NCBI RefSeq assembly: GCF_003493605.1
Contig: NZ_QQKA01000009.1
Span: 1 to 64,000 of the forward strand
Reading direction: 5' to 3'
Length of the DNA: 64,000 bases
Source of the DNA: Haemophilus haemolyticus
GTDB lineage: Bacteria; Pseudomonadota; Gammaproteobacteria; Enterobacterales; Pasteurellaceae
The notes beneath the pieces were generated by a model. That model was not told where the DNA came from, did no database searches, and worked only from the letters and a program-made list of their open reading frames with translations. Of this stretch, positions 1-8,881 are shown piece by piece; the first letter of the stretch is position 1, and each line of letters opens with the position of its first letter. A program made the translations under genes and the position numbers.

Positions 1-1
1 T

Positions 2-165
2 GGGCGATTAAAAACGGAATGTTATTACGGCAAACGATTTGAGACGTTCGAACAACTGGAAAAAACGATTCATGAATATATTCATTATTACAACCATGAG
101 CGCATTCAGGGGAAACTAAAAGGACTCTCAGCCCTGTGAATTACAGAACTCAGTCCTTGAACTAA
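2..165 (+). pseudogene. IS3-family transposase (OrfB), 3' fragment, frameshifted
   Basis: Only the C-terminal end of an rve-type (DDE) transposase is in the window. The frame starting at base 2 reads through FETFEQLEKTIHEYI, HYYNHERIQ and KLKGLS, the classic end of IS3/IS150-group OrfB proteins. It then hits TGA at 137-139. Shifting frame at about base 133 restores the expected tail PVNYRTQSLN followed by TAA at 163-165, so the copy carries a small indel and is probably inactive. The rest of the element lies upstream of the window. The family is clear from the motif; the exact IS name is not determined. Confidence 0.8.
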
Positions 166-169
166 ATCA

Positions 170-193
170 GTCTAACTTTTTGGGGTCAGATCA
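170..193 (+). mobile_element. right terminal end of the IS3-type element
   Basis: Just after the transposase stop lies a segment whose reverse complement begins TGATCTGACCCCAAAAAGTT. This is the usual outer end of many IS3-family elements, which start with TG and a run of C followed by A. It marks the probable boundary of the insertion sequence, about 40 bases from the stop codon of the kef gene. The left end and the target duplication cannot be seen. Confidence 0.6.
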
Positions 194-231
194 TTTGCTT
201 CCTTTTTTAGTTGAAATGCATTGAAATCATT

Positions 232-2100
232 TTACGAATTATTATTTAACGTTTCTTCAGATTCCTCAATCAATATTCCTGCTGTTTCATCATTTAATGC
301 TTGAGCATCGATATGAGGTTTAATAAATGGTTTTGGTGTCCAATATTTTTTTAAGATTTCATTAGAAAAACCATGCAGAACTTCTTCATTTAGACGTTCT
401 TGATCCAATGAGCGAACTTCTTTAATGACTTCATCTGCCTCAATCTTATCAATGCCAAGTTTCATCAATGTTGCTTGGCTAAGGGCAATGGCGGATTCAA
501 AAGTTTCACGCACAATAAAATCCACATCTTGCTTAATTAGGCTCACCGTCGTTTTTCTATCATAAGTGCGGGTTAAAATCGGCAAGTTTGGATAAGCCCC
601 TTTAAGTTGGCTCACAATCGTTTCAATGCGATCTGTATCATTAATGCCAATCACGACACATTTAGCTTTTTCAATTCCCGCAGCGTAAAGTACATCTAAA
701 CGAATACCGTCACCATAATAGACTTTAAAACCAAATTTTGCCGCAGCACGGATATTTTCTATATTACGATCAATCACTGAAACGCTGATGCCACGGATTA
801 ATAATGTTTGACATACGATCTGGCTAAAGCGGCCAAAACCAATTACAAGCACGTTATCTTCTAAATCATCAATAGGCGACAGATCGCTCGTATCTGGTTG
901 AGTCGCTGATTTTCTCTCTCCAGATTGCGCTAATTTACGAGTAATTTGTGTAATAAATGGAGAAAACAACATGGAAATAATTACTGCAGCAGTAAAAGTA
1001 GCGTTTTCATGGTTGCTCATTACGCCTGCTGTTGTTGCGGCAGAGAAAAGCACGAAAGCAAATTCACCACCGTGCGCCAAGAGTGACATTCTTCCCACTG
1101 CTTCTCTATGTTCTAAGCGAGTAATTCGAGCAACAACATACACAGAAAGTCCTTTACCAATAATATAAAGGAATACAATTCCGAGTAGTAATAACCAGTG
1201 ATTAAACACTAAGCTCAAATCCAATGACATGCCCACGCCCATAAAAAACAGGCCAAGCAATAGACCTCGAAATGGCTCGATATCCGCTTCTAATTGATGG
1301 CGGAACGAAGATTCTGACAGCATAACGCCCGCTACAAATGCCCCCATTGCCATTGAAAGTCCGCCTATTTCCATGGCTAATGCTGCGCCAAGTACAACTA
1401 ATAAAGCAGCCGCCGTCATCATCTCACGAATATGTGCTTTAGAAATTAATCGGAATAACGGATTCATTAACCATTTACCCGCGACAATTAAGCCGATTAC
1501 CGCACCTAATGCGATGCCGATTGACATCCAATCGGTATGAGTGCTTTCTTCAGAATGAGGCGCAAGAAACGCCACTGATGCCAATAACGGCACAATAGCA
1601 ATATCTTCAAAAATTAAAGTCGAAATAATTCGCTGACCTTTAGATGTGCTGGTAATACAACGTTCTTCTAACGTTTGCATCACAATGGCGGTTGAAGAAA
1701 GTGTAAATCCCATGCCCGCTATAAATGCGACTTCTTTCGGTAAATCAAGTAAATAAATCCCCGCAAAAGTAAGCAATACACCACAGAACCCAACTTGCAG
1801 CAAGCCCCGACCAAAAATTGCTTTTTTCATAGACCAAAGCCGTTCAGGGTGCATTTCAAGCCCAATAATGAACAAGAACATCACGACACCCAATTCAGCC
1901 AAATGCACGACTGAAGCCGGATCTTGAATGACACCGAAAACTGAAGGTCCAATCATACAACCCGCCACTAAATACCCTAGCACACTACCAAGCCCTAGGC
2001 GTTTAAATAACGGCACAATAGTCACGCTCGACGCAAGCAAAATTACGGTTTTAATCAGATCTGAATCGGCAAGGTGAGCAACAGCATTTGACATAGGCAT
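232..2100 (-). CDS. kefC: monovalent cation:proton antiporter, KefB/KefC type
   Basis: An inner-membrane CPA2-family K+/H+ antiporter of 622 residues, a normal length for KefB/KefC. The first 390 or so residues form 12-13 hydrophobic segments, with the family motifs IFEDIA (about 163-168) and HGGEFAFV (343-350). A linker leads to an RCK/TrkA-N NAD-binding domain from about 416 (VLVIGFGRFSQ, then the acidic VIDRN strand end). In relatives, glutathione adducts open the channel and acidify the cytoplasm during electrophile stress. No KefF/KefG-type quinone reductase is adjacent. Start choice lies between MPMSN and the internal MSN. KefB and KefC cannot be told apart here. The 3' end faces an IS remnant. 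Confidence 0.88.
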   Translation of the reverse strand: MPMSNAVAHLADSDLIKTVILLASSVTIVPLFKRLGLGSVLGYLVAGCMIGPSVFGVIQDPASVVHLAELGVVMFLFIIGLEMHPERLWSMKKAIFGRGLLQVGFCGVLLTFAGIYLLDLPKEVAFIAGMGFTLSSTAIVMQTLEERCITSTSKGQRIISTLIFEDIAIVPLLASVAFLAPHSEESTHTDWMSIGIALGAVIGLIVAGKWLMNPLFRLISKAHIREMMTAAALLVVLGAALAMEIGGLSMAMGAFVAGVMLSESSFRHQLEADIEPFRGLLLGLFFMGVGMSLDLSLVFNHWLLLLGIVFLYIIGKGLSVYVVARITRLEHREAVGRMSLLAHGGEFAFVLFSAATTAGVMSNHENATFTAAVIISMLFSPFITQITRKLAQSGERKSATQPDTSDLSPIDDLEDNVLVIGFGRFSQIVCQTLLIRGISVSVIDRNIENIRAAAKFGFKVYYGDGIRLDVLYAAGIEKAKCVVIGINDTDRIETIVSQLKGAYPNLPILTRTYDRKTTVSLIKQDVDFIVRETFESAIALSQATLMKLGIDKIEADEVIKEVRSLDQERLNEEVLHGFSNEILKKYWTPKPFIKPHIDAQALNDETAGILIEESEETLNNNS

Positions 2101-2216
2101 TCTCGAATAAGAGGAAATATAGCTTACATTCTAGCTTGTTTTTACTAAATAAAAAAACACATCGATAACTTAAACTTGATATAATTCGTCACAATTTTTC
2201 ACCGCACTTTTCAAGT

Positions 2217-2669
2217 ATGTCGTTACAATTCAATATAATCGCCTTGTTATTGGTGATTTTAATTATTCTCGGGTTACTCAGTCACAACAGCGCAATTACC
2301 ATTTCTGCCGCCGTATTACTTATTATGCAGCAAACTTTTTTATCTTCTCACATTCCTTTGCTCGAAAAATATGGCGTTAAAATCGGCATTATTATTCTGA
2401 CCATTGGGGTTTTAAGCCCCTTAGTTTCAGGAAAAATTCAGTTGCCTGATTTATCTGGTTTTCTTAGTTGGAAAATGGCACTTTCCATTTCCGTTGGTGT
2501 GCTTGTGGCTTGGCTTGCGGGCAAGGGTGTTCCTTTAATGGGCGAACAACCGATTTTAGTCACTGGCTTGCTTATCGGTACAATTATTGGTGTAGCATTT
2601 TTGGGTGGAATTCCTGTCGGGCCACTTATTGCCGCAGGGATATTAGCTTTATTTTTAGGGAAAATTTAA
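2217..2669 (+). CDS. UPF0756 (DUF441/YeaL-like) membrane protein
   Basis: A 150-residue, very hydrophobic protein with four predicted membrane segments and a glycine-rich end ([21 protein letters not shown]). It matches the DUF441/UPF0756 family (E. coli YeaL, 148 aa) in length and pattern. No function is established for the family. The stop codon abuts the ATG of the next gene, so the two and hrpA behind them look like one transcript. An uptake signal core (ACCGCACTTTT) lies directly upstream at about 2202-2212, near the presumed start region. Confidence 0.85.
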   Translation: MSLQFNIIALLLVILIILGLLSHNSAITISAAVLLIMQQTFLSSHIPLLEKYGVKIGIIILTIGVLSPLVSGKIQLPDLSGFLSWKMALSISVGVLVAWLAGKGVPLMGEQPILVTGLLIGTIIGVAFLGGIPVGPLIAAGILALFLGKI

Positions 2670-3044
2670 ATGAAAAACAAATGGTTATTTATCACGGGAT
2701 TAAGCGGTTTTTTATGTGTGATGATTGGTGCTTTTGCGGCACATGGATTAAGTAAAGTTTTAGAACCTAAAGAATTAGCGTGGATTGATACGGGTTTAAA
2801 ATATCAAATGTTCCATACCATTGCAGTACTTGCCGTTGCATTATCTGCTTTACGTGATAACAAATTCGCCCGATTATCTATGTCTTCTTGGTTAATTGGA
2901 ATCTTATTATTTAGTGGGAGTTTGTACGCCCTCGCTTTCGGAGCAAGCAATGTAATCGTGTGGATTACGCCTATTGGCGGAACTTTATTTTTAATCGGAT
3001 GGATTAGCTTAGCTTACGGAAGTTTCAAAAATAAATCACTATGA
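2670..3044 (+). CDS. UPF0382 (DUF423/YgdD-like) membrane protein
   Basis: A 124-residue protein with about four membrane segments. The N-terminal FLCVMIGAFAAHGL and the central GLKYQMFHTIAVL are the signature of the DUF423/YgdD family. The function is unknown. The ATG follows immediately after the TAA of the UPF0756 gene, and its own end overlaps the hrpA start by four bases (ATGA), pointing to translational coupling in a three-gene operon. Confidence 0.88.
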   Translation: MKNKWLFITGLSGFLCVMIGAFAAHGLSKVLEPKELAWIDTGLKYQMFHTIAVLAVALSALRDNKFARLSMSSWLIGILLFSGSLYALAFGASNVIVWITPIGGTLFLIGWISLAYGSFKNKSL

Positions 3045-6000
3045 AAAACAGATCAGTAAAACACGAATTAACTCCCTTACAACAATCGCTTTTTTCTCAA
3101 TTAAATGACATCATGTTGGTGGATAAACGCCGTTTATCTGCCCGTATTCACGGCATCGGAAAAATTAAAAACCAAGAAGCACAACAAGCCGTTGCTGAAG
3201 AAATCCAACTGCAGATTGAACAGGCTCAATTGCGTGTAGAAAGTCGTAAAAGTGCGGTAGAAAATCCTATCGTTTTTCCAGAAAGCCTGCCCGTTAGCCA
3301 ACGCAAAGCAGAAATTCAAAAACTGCTTTCTGAGCATCAAGTAATCGTAGTGGCAGGGGAAACTGGTTCAGGTAAAACCACTCAATTACCGAAAATGTGT
3401 TTGGAATTAGGTTTCGGCAATCTGGGTATGATTGGTCATACTCAGCCTCGCCGTATTGCCGCTCGTTCGGTGGCGGCACGTATTGCAGAAGAACTGGAAA
3501 CGGATCTTGGCGGTTTAGTTGGTTATAAGGTTCGTTTTAACGATCAAATTAGTGATGATACACAAATTAAATTGATGACTGACGGGATCCTGTTAGCGGA
3601 AATTCAAAACGATCGTTTTCTCAATCAATATTCTTGTTTGATTATCGATGAAGCCCATGAACGTAGCCTAAACAACGATTTTATTCTCGGTTATCTGAAA
3701 CAGCTTTTACCACGTCGTCGTGATTTAAAACTTATCATCACTTCCGCGACTATTGATGTGGAACGCTTTTCTAAACACTTTAACAATGCACCGATTATTG
3801 AAGTCTCGGGCAGAACCTATCCTGTTGAAGTGCGTTATCGTCCCGTAGTGGAAGAAGACGATCAAGATCAGCTACAAGGCATTCTCAACGCAGTGGATGA
3901 ACTGCAAGCAGAAGGTCGTGGCGATATCTTGATCTTTATGAACGGAGAGCGTGAAATTCGTGATACCGCCGAAGCCTTACAAAAACAAAATCTAAAACAC
4001 ACGGAAATTCTACCGCTCTTTGCTCGATTGTCTGCGCAAGAACAAAATAAAATTTTCCATCCAAGCGGTTTAAATCGCATTGTATTAGCCACCAATGTCG
4101 CAGAAACCTCATTGACTGTGCCTGGCATTAAATATGTGATTGACCCAGGTACTGCGCGAATTTCCCGTTATAGCTATCGCACCAAAGTACAACGTTTACC
4201 GATTGAACCCATTTCACAGGCATCTGCTAATCAGCGTAAAGGTCGTTGTGGTCGTGTGAGCGAAGGGATTTGTATTCGTTTATATTCGGAAGAGGATTTT
4301 AATTCTCGTCCAGAGTTTACCGATCCTGAAATCCTGCGCACCAATTTAGCGTCCGTTATTTTGCAAATGACGGCATTGGGTTTGGATGATATTGAAGCGT
4401 TCCCATTTGTTGATGCGCCGGATAAACGCCATATTCAAGATGGGATAAAACTGTTGGAAGAATTAGGTGCGTTTGAAATGGTTCGCACCAAATCAGGTGA
4501 GAAACGTCAATTAACGGCAGTAGGCCGTCAATTAGCTCAACTCCCAGTGGATCCACGTTTAGCGAAAATGTTGTTGAGTGCTGTCTCACAAGGTGCGTTG
4601 CATGAAGTGATGATTATTGTCGCTGCTTTATCCATTCAAGATCCGCGCGAGCGTCCACAAGAAAAACAGCAAGCTTCTGATGAAAAACATCGTCGTTTTG
4701 CTGATAAAAAATCAGATTTCTTGGCTTTCCTCAATCTTTGGTGTTATCTACAAGAACAACAAAAAGAATTGAGTAAAAACCAATTCCGCCGCCAATGCCA
4801 AAAGGATTTCTTAAATTATTTACGTATTCGCGAATGGCAGGATATTTATCATCAAATTCGTTTAACCGTGCGTGAAATGGGCTTGCCGATTAATTCTGAA
4901 AAAGCAGAATATCAGCAAATTCATACCGCACTTTTAAGCGGTTTGCTTTCTCATATCGGTTTAAAAGAAGCGGAGAAACAACAATATCTTGGCGCACGTA
5001 ATGCCCATTTTGCAATTTTCCCCAATTCTGTACTTTTCAAAAAACAACCGAAATGGGTGATGGCGGCAGAGTTAGTGGAAACCTCCAAACTTTGGGGGCG
5101 TATGGTGGCGGAAATCGAGCCAGAATGGATTGAGCCACTTGCCGAGCATTTAATTAAAAAATCCTATTCAGAACCGCGTTGGTCGAAATCTCGTGGTGCC
5201 GTGATTGCAGATGAGAAAGTCACGCTTTACGGTGTGCCGATTGTAGCAGCGCGACCAGTGAATTACGGCTCTATCGATCCAACGGTGAGCCGCGAGATCT
5301 TTATTCAATCTGCCTTAGTGGAAGGGGATTGGAATACTAAACATAAATTCTTCAAAGAAAATCAACGACTCGTTCGAGAAGTAGAGGAATTGGAACACAA
5401 AAGCCGTCGCCGCGATATTTTAGTGGACGAGCGCGCGCTTTTTGAATTTTACGATCAGCGTATTGGCACAGAAGTGGTGTCGCAAAAGTATTTTGATACG
5501 TGGTGGAAAAAGGCACAGCAAAAAGATCCTGAATTACTTAATTTTGAACGTTCATTCTTGATTAATGATGATGCGGAACAAGTGAGCAAGCTGGATTTTC
5601 CGAATTTCTGGCATCAAGGCAATTTGAAACTTAAATTAACTTATCAATTTGAACCAGGTACCGATGCGGACGGGGTGACCGTGCATATTCCGTTGCCGTT
5701 GCTCAATCAAGTGGAAATGACGGGGTTTGACTGGCAAATTCCAGGCTTGCGTGAAGAATTGGTGATTGCGCTGATTAAATCTCTGCCGAAATCTTATCGT
5801 CGTAATTTTGTGCCTGCACCTAATTATGCCCAAGCCTTTTTAGGGCGTGCCGTGCCGTTGGAAAAGCCGTTATTGGATACGTTGATTCATGAATTGCGTC
5901 GCATGACGGGCGTCACCGTAGAAGTGGAATATTGGAATTGGGAACAAATTCCAAGCCATTTGAAAATGACGTTCCGCGTGGTGGATGAAAATGGCAAGAA

Positions 6001-6952
6001 AATTGCCGAATCCATGAATTTGGACGAGCTGAAATTCAACTTAAAAGATCATGTGCAGGAAAGTATTTCTGCTGTGGCAGATGATGGCATTGAGCAGAGC
6101 GGGCTGCATATTTGGAGCTTTGCAGATTTACCACAATGTTACGAACAAAAACAACGTGGTTTCAGTGTGAAAGCCTTTCCTGCCATTGTGGACGAAAAAG
6201 ACGCGGTGGGTATCAAACTGTTTGAAACGGAATTTGAACAAGCTGTGGCAATGCAACAAGGTTTACGTCGATTGTTGTTACTCAATGTACCGTCACCGAT
6301 TAAATATCTGCATGAAAAATTGCCGAATAAAGCCAAATTGGGGCTGTATTTTACCCCGTTTGGTCGCGTGTTGGATTTGATTGATGACTGTATCACTTGT
6401 GCCGTGGATAAACTGATTGCTGATTTTGGCGGGTTTGTATGGGATGAAGCAGGCTTTGAAAAATTGCGTGATTTCGTTCGAGAAAACCTTAACGAAGTGA
6501 CCGTGGATATTGCGCAGAAAGTGGAACAAATCCTATCTCTCAATCACGCCTTAAACCAACGTTTAAAAGGCAAAATGGATTTTACCATGGCTTTTGCCTT
6601 TTCTGATATTAAGGCGCAATTAAGCGGGCTGATTTACCCAGGTTTTGTGCAAAAGAGCGGTTATGATCGCCTACCGGATTTACAGCGCTATCTGCAAGCC
6701 GTTGATAAACGCATTGATAAACTGGCTCAAGATATAAATCGAGACCGTGCGGCTATGCTACGCGTAGAACAAGTACAACAAGCTTACCAACAATTGCTCA
6801 CTAAACTACCAAAATCTAAACCGATTTCTGATGAGGTGGTGGAGATTCGATATATGATTGAGGAGCTACGCGTGAGCTTATTTGCGCAGCAGTTAGGCAC
6901 TAAGTATCAGGTGTCGGATAAAAGGATTTTGAATGTGATTATGGCTATATAA
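3041..6952 (+). CDS. hrpA: ATP-dependent RNA helicase HrpA (DEAH box)
   Basis: A 1303-residue DEAH-box helicase, the same size as E. coli HrpA (1300). Walker A GETGSGKT is at about 106-113, DEAH at about 203-206, followed by the SAT motif (ITSATID) and motif VI QRKGRCGR. The long C-terminal part carries the HrpA-type OB-fold/DUF3418 region. Known HrpA proteins act in mRNA processing of fimbrial operons and in rescue of stalled ribosomes. The gene overlaps the preceding membrane gene by four bases. A diverged second copy of the last 87 or so bases of this gene lies at about 8548-8626, which suggests the 3' end was replaced when the accessory cassette arrived. Confidence 0.95.
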   Translation: MKNRSVKHELTPLQQSLFSQLNDIMLVDKRRLSARIHGIGKIKNQEAQQAVAEEIQLQIEQAQLRVESRKSAVENPIVFPESLPVSQRKAEIQKLLSEHQVIVVAGETGSGKTTQLPKMCLELGFGNLGMIGHTQPRRIAARSVAARIAEELETDLGGLVGYKVRFNDQISDDTQIKLMTDGILLAEIQNDRFLNQYSCLIIDEAHERSLNNDFILGYLKQLLPRRRDLKLIITSATIDVERFSKHFNNAPIIEVSGRTYPVEVRYRPVVEEDDQDQLQGILNAVDELQAEGRGDILIFMNGEREIRDTAEALQKQNLKHTEILPLFARLSAQEQNKIFHPSGLNRIVLATNVAETSLTVPGIKYVIDPGTARISRYSYRTKVQRLPIEPISQASANQRKGRCGRVSEGICIRLYSEEDFNSRPEFTDPEILRTNLASVILQMTALGLDDIEAFPFVDAPDKRHIQDGIKLLEELGAFEMVRTKSGEKRQLTAVGRQLAQLPVDPRLAKMLLSAVSQGALHEVMIIVAALSIQDPRERPQEKQQASDEKHRRFADKKSDFLAFLNLWCYLQEQQKELSKNQFRRQCQKDFLNYLRIREWQDIYHQIRLTVREMGLPINSEKAEYQQIHTALLSGLLSHIGLKEAEKQQYLGARNAHFAIFPNSVLFKKQPKWVMAAELVETSKLWGRMVAEIEPEWIEPLAEHLIKKSYSEPRWSKSRGAVIADEKVTLYGVPIVAARPVNYGSIDPTVSREIFIQSALVEGDWNTKHKFFKENQRLVREVEELEHKSRRRDILVDERALFEFYDQRIGTEVVSQKYFDTWWKKAQQKDPELLNFERSFLINDDAEQVSKLDFPNFWHQGNLKLKLTYQFEPGTDADGVTVHIPLPLLNQVEMTGFDWQIPGLREELVIALIKSLPKSYRRNFVPAPNYAQAFLGRAVPLEKPLLDTLIHELRRMTGVTVEVEYWNWEQIPSHLKMTFRVVDENGKKIAESMNLDELKFNLKDHVQESISAVADDGIEQSGLHIWSFADLPQCYEQKQRGFSVKAFPAIVDEKDAVGIKLFETEFEQAVAMQQGLRRLLLLNVPSPIKYLHEKLPNKAKLGLYFTPFGRVLDLIDDCITCAVDKLIADFGGFVWDEAGFEKLRDFVRENLNEVTVDIAQKVEQILSLNHALNQRLKGKMDFTMAFAFSDIKAQLSGLIYPGFVQKSGYDRLPDLQRYLQAVDKRIDKLAQDINRDRAAMLRVEQVQQAYQQLLTKLPKSKPISDEVVEIRYMIEELRVSLFAQQLGTKYQVSDKRILNVIMAI

Positions 6953-6984
6953 AATTAAGATTTTTTAACGTAGGAGTTTCTAGA

Positions 6985-7551
6985 ATGTTTTTATTTAGAG
7001 AAGGATTTCAAGATAGCTTTTTTGCTAATTTATTAGCAGGTTTGATGATTGCATTTCTGTTTTTTATTTTTAAAGAGAAGATCTTTCGCATACCTAATAT
7101 AGGTGGAATTTTCTATTTGAGACAAAGAACAAAAAATACAGTATATAACCCTTACAAAGAAATGGAGCTGCAATATATGCTATCTTTACGACTTGAGGAA
7201 AATAAAGTTTATGGTTCGGCAGAAAAAATTTATGAAAATGCATCCGTGGGTAAGGGGAAAGAGCATATAATTCACTATGAAGGAAAAAATAGAAGCATAT
7301 GTAAGATTGAAGGAATAATACAAAAACGATATTTATCTCCTTATGATATCCTAGTATTTCAGTCATTTGAAGAAAATGAAAAACGTAAATCAACCACATA
7401 TTACTATGTGAAGTTGCGCAAGAAATATTATTTCTGTGGCAACGTATTATTTTATAATGGATTATTTAGTTCTACCATTGCAAAACAAACAGGTATCTTT
7501 GAAATTAGTAGGAATGAATTTGATAAGAAAGATGCAAAATATTCTGCTTAA
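6985..7551 (+). CDS. uncharacterised membrane-anchored protein of the accessory cassette
   Basis: A 188-residue protein that I do not recognise. One hydrophobic segment near the N-terminus (about residues 14-30, FANLLAGLMIAFLFFIF) is followed by a basic patch, then about 150 polar residues rich in Tyr, Lys and predicted beta strand. It is probably a single-pass protein with its soluble part in the cytoplasm, given the Lys/Arg right after the segment. Base composition is markedly more AT-rich than hrpA or nrf. Its 3' end overlaps the start of the GT51 gene, so the two are very likely translated together. A weak resemblance in layout to TM/beta-rich effectors of defence loci is only an impression. 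Confidence 0.7.
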   Translation: MFLFREGFQDSFFANLLAGLMIAFLFFIFKEKIFRIPNIGGIFYLRQRTKNTVYNPYKEMELQYMLSLRLEENKVYGSAEKIYENASVGKGKEHIIHYEGKNRSICKIEGIIQKRYLSPYDILVFQSFEENEKRKSTTYYYVKLRKKYYFCGNVLFYNGLFSSTIAKQTGIFEISRNEFDKKDAKYSA

Positions 7552-8176
7552 AATATTATATTTATTAATGAATACACCTTTTCTTTTTTTAGCGCTAGTT
7601 TTACTTAAACTAAATGCTAGTTTAAAGAAGGATTTTCGTAGCCTTATGATTTGTATAGCTAACGATTCTACCTATTATGATGTTAAGCTCATAAATTTTT
7701 TAATTTCGGCTGAGGATCATCGGTTTAGATACCATACAGGAGTTGATCCTATTGCTATTTTAAGGGCTGTCTATATTTATATAAGATATAGGAAATATCA
7801 AGGTGCAAGTACTATTGAGCAACAATTTATTAGGACTGTAACCTGTAGGTATGAAAGGACTAAGCGACGTAAATTTAGAGAACAATTGCTAGCTCTGCTT
7901 TTAGATTTTTATGTTAAAGATAAGGATTCTATTGCAAGAAGTTATATAAATGTAGCATTTTATGGCTTAGGATTAATTGGTTTGGATAATTTTCTAGTAA
8001 GAAAAAGGCTAAACAAAATTGAATTAACTGAGAATGAAATGTTGTCTCTTGTATCTAGACTAAAATATCCTGAACCTTTGACATATTCCGATAAATGGAA
8101 TTCTAAAATATTGGCAAGGATAAACTATACAAAAGCAAGGTATTATAGATACCACTTAGATAGAGCCCCACGATAG
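7532..8176 (+). CDS. stand-alone peptidoglycan glycosyltransferase domain protein (GT51, MtgA-like)
   Basis: A 214-residue protein with an N-terminal membrane anchor (about residues 5-26) and a compact GT51 domain. The hallmark motifs are present: EDHRFRYHTGVD with the catalytic Glu (about 61), GASTIEQQF (91-99), RRKFREQL (112-119, second Glu) and IARSYINVAFYG (134-145). There is no transpeptidase domain. The known family polymerises lipid II into glycan strands outside the inner membrane. I chose the ATG at 7532, just inside the previous gene, over the upstream ATG at 7436, because it gives a clean membrane anchor; 7514 is also possible. The sequence is far from ponA in this window and very AT-rich, which argues for transfer. 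Confidence 0.75.
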   Translation: MQNILLKILYLLMNTPFLFLALVLLKLNASLKKDFRSLMICIANDSTYYDVKLINFLISAEDHRFRYHTGVDPIAILRAVYIYIRYRKYQGASTIEQQFIRTVTCRYERTKRRKFREQLLALLLDFYVKDKDSIARSYINVAFYGLGLIGLDNFLVRKRLNKIELTENEMLSLVSRLKYPEPLTYSDKWNSKILARINYTKARYYRYHLDRAPR

Positions 8177-8198
8177 CACGCGTCTCCTGACGCGTGCT
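8175..8198 (+). terminator. hairpin ending the GT51 cassette
   Basis: A perfect 10-bp stem (AGCACGCGTC / GACGCGTGCT) with loop TCCT begins within the stop codon of the GT51 gene. Only a short mixed T tract follows, so termination could be partial. A partial copy of the same motif (GCGTCAGGAGA) recurs at about 8222-8234. Confidence 0.6.
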
Positions 8199-8336
8199 TG
8201 TATCTTCAATTTAAGAGGCTCGCGTCAGGAGATGCACACCAGCGTAATCGGTAATATTTACTCAAAAAGTGCGGTCATTTTTTCAAACGTTTTTCAACCT
8301 CAAAAACACTTTCAAAATCCACCGCACTTTTGCTTA

Positions 8337-8507
8337 TCAAAACTCCACATAAACCTTCTTCCTCAATCCTTCTGCAATACGTTGTAAAAAGGCAAGTGAC
8401 GGGTTGTGGTTGCCTGATTCAAAACGGCTGATAGCACTTTGGGCGATGCCGGTTTTTTCGGCTAAACCCTTTTGGGTGAGCTGCTGTTCTTGGCGTAATT
8501 TAATGAT
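8337..8507 (-). pseudogene. Xre/Cro-C1 family antitoxin-type regulator, 3' remnant
   Basis: On the minus strand an open frame of about 56 codons reads IIKLRQEQQLTQKGLAEKTG, then AQSAISRFESGNHNPSLAFL and a short tail ending KVYVEF and TGA (8337-8339). This is a complete helix-turn-helix XRE domain of the HigA/Xre antitoxin type, but the frame is closed upstream by a TAA at 8508-8510 and has no start codon. The N-terminal part, and any partner toxin, are gone. The break falls a few bases from the decayed hrpA tail, so this looks like the edge of an imported segment. Confidence 0.75.
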
Positions 8508-8529
8508 TTAACGAATAAATTTAATGCTT

Positions 8530-8626
8530 GATAGAAAAATTACGAGTCAGTTTATTTGCTCAACAGATAGGAACAAAATATCAAATATCGGATAAAAGAA
8601 TAGCAAATATTATTAGTCAATATTAA
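8530..8626 (+). pseudogene. decayed duplicate of the hrpA 3' end
   Basis: The frame LRVSLFAQQIGTKYQISDKR followed by IANIISQY and TAA at 8624-8626 matches the HrpA C-terminus (LRVSLFAQQLGTKYQVSDKR) almost residue for residue. The DNA is clearly diverged at third positions. Upstream of LRV the match continues weakly (ATGCTTGA...) but with a frame break, and then stops. I infer that this is the original end of hrpA, left stranded when a cassette bringing its own hrpA 3' end inserted at 6953-8530. Confidence 0.8.
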
Positions 8627-8642
8627 TGATAATAATACTCAA

Positions 8643-8670
8643 AATTAAGGCGGCATAAACCGCCTTAATT
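8643..8670 (+). terminator. hairpin after the old hrpA end
   Basis: An 11-bp perfect stem (AATTAAGGCGG / CCGCCTTAATT) with loop CATAAA lies 16 bases after the stop of the hrpA remnant. It is AT-rich on both sides rather than followed by a strict T run. It is probably the native transcription end of hrpA before the insertion. Confidence 0.6.
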
Positions 8671-8717
8671 TATTCCAAATAACGAATACCTCTTTGTAAG
8701 TATTTTGAGAAATAAGT

Positions 8718-8731
8718 TTGATCAATCTCAC
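8718..8731 (+). promoter_or_regulatory. possible FNR site upstream of nrfA
   Basis: TTGAT-CAAT-CTCAC matches the left FNR half-site exactly and the right half (ATCAA) partly. It lies about 150 bases before the nrfA start. Regulation of nrf by FNR and NarP is established in relatives; this assignment rests on one good half-site only. Confidence 0.35.
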
Positions 8732-8881
8732 ATTTTTTAATTCTGCGAGTAGAAAAACTTTTTTCTTTTGGTATCTTACGCGCGAATGAATCTATATCCA
8801 CATATTCTTTGTGGGATTAAGAATAATTCTCAACTTTCTACTTAACCTAACCTTTTTATTACAACAAATGGAGTGATTATC

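Noticed and set aside
170..193. att site of an integrated element
   Set aside because: The sequence is the outer end of an IS3-type element with its transposase relic directly before it.
6139..6543. Minus-strand ORF of 134 codons inside hrpA
   Set aside because: It lies wholly opposite the conserved HrpA C-terminal domain, has no ribosome site and shows no known motif.
7436..7531. Longer N-terminus of the GT51 protein
   Set aside because: The extra 32 residues fall inside the preceding gene in another frame and would place the membrane anchor internally.
8339..8510. Working antitoxin gene
   Set aside because: No start codon in frame and a TAA just upstream of the first HTH residues.
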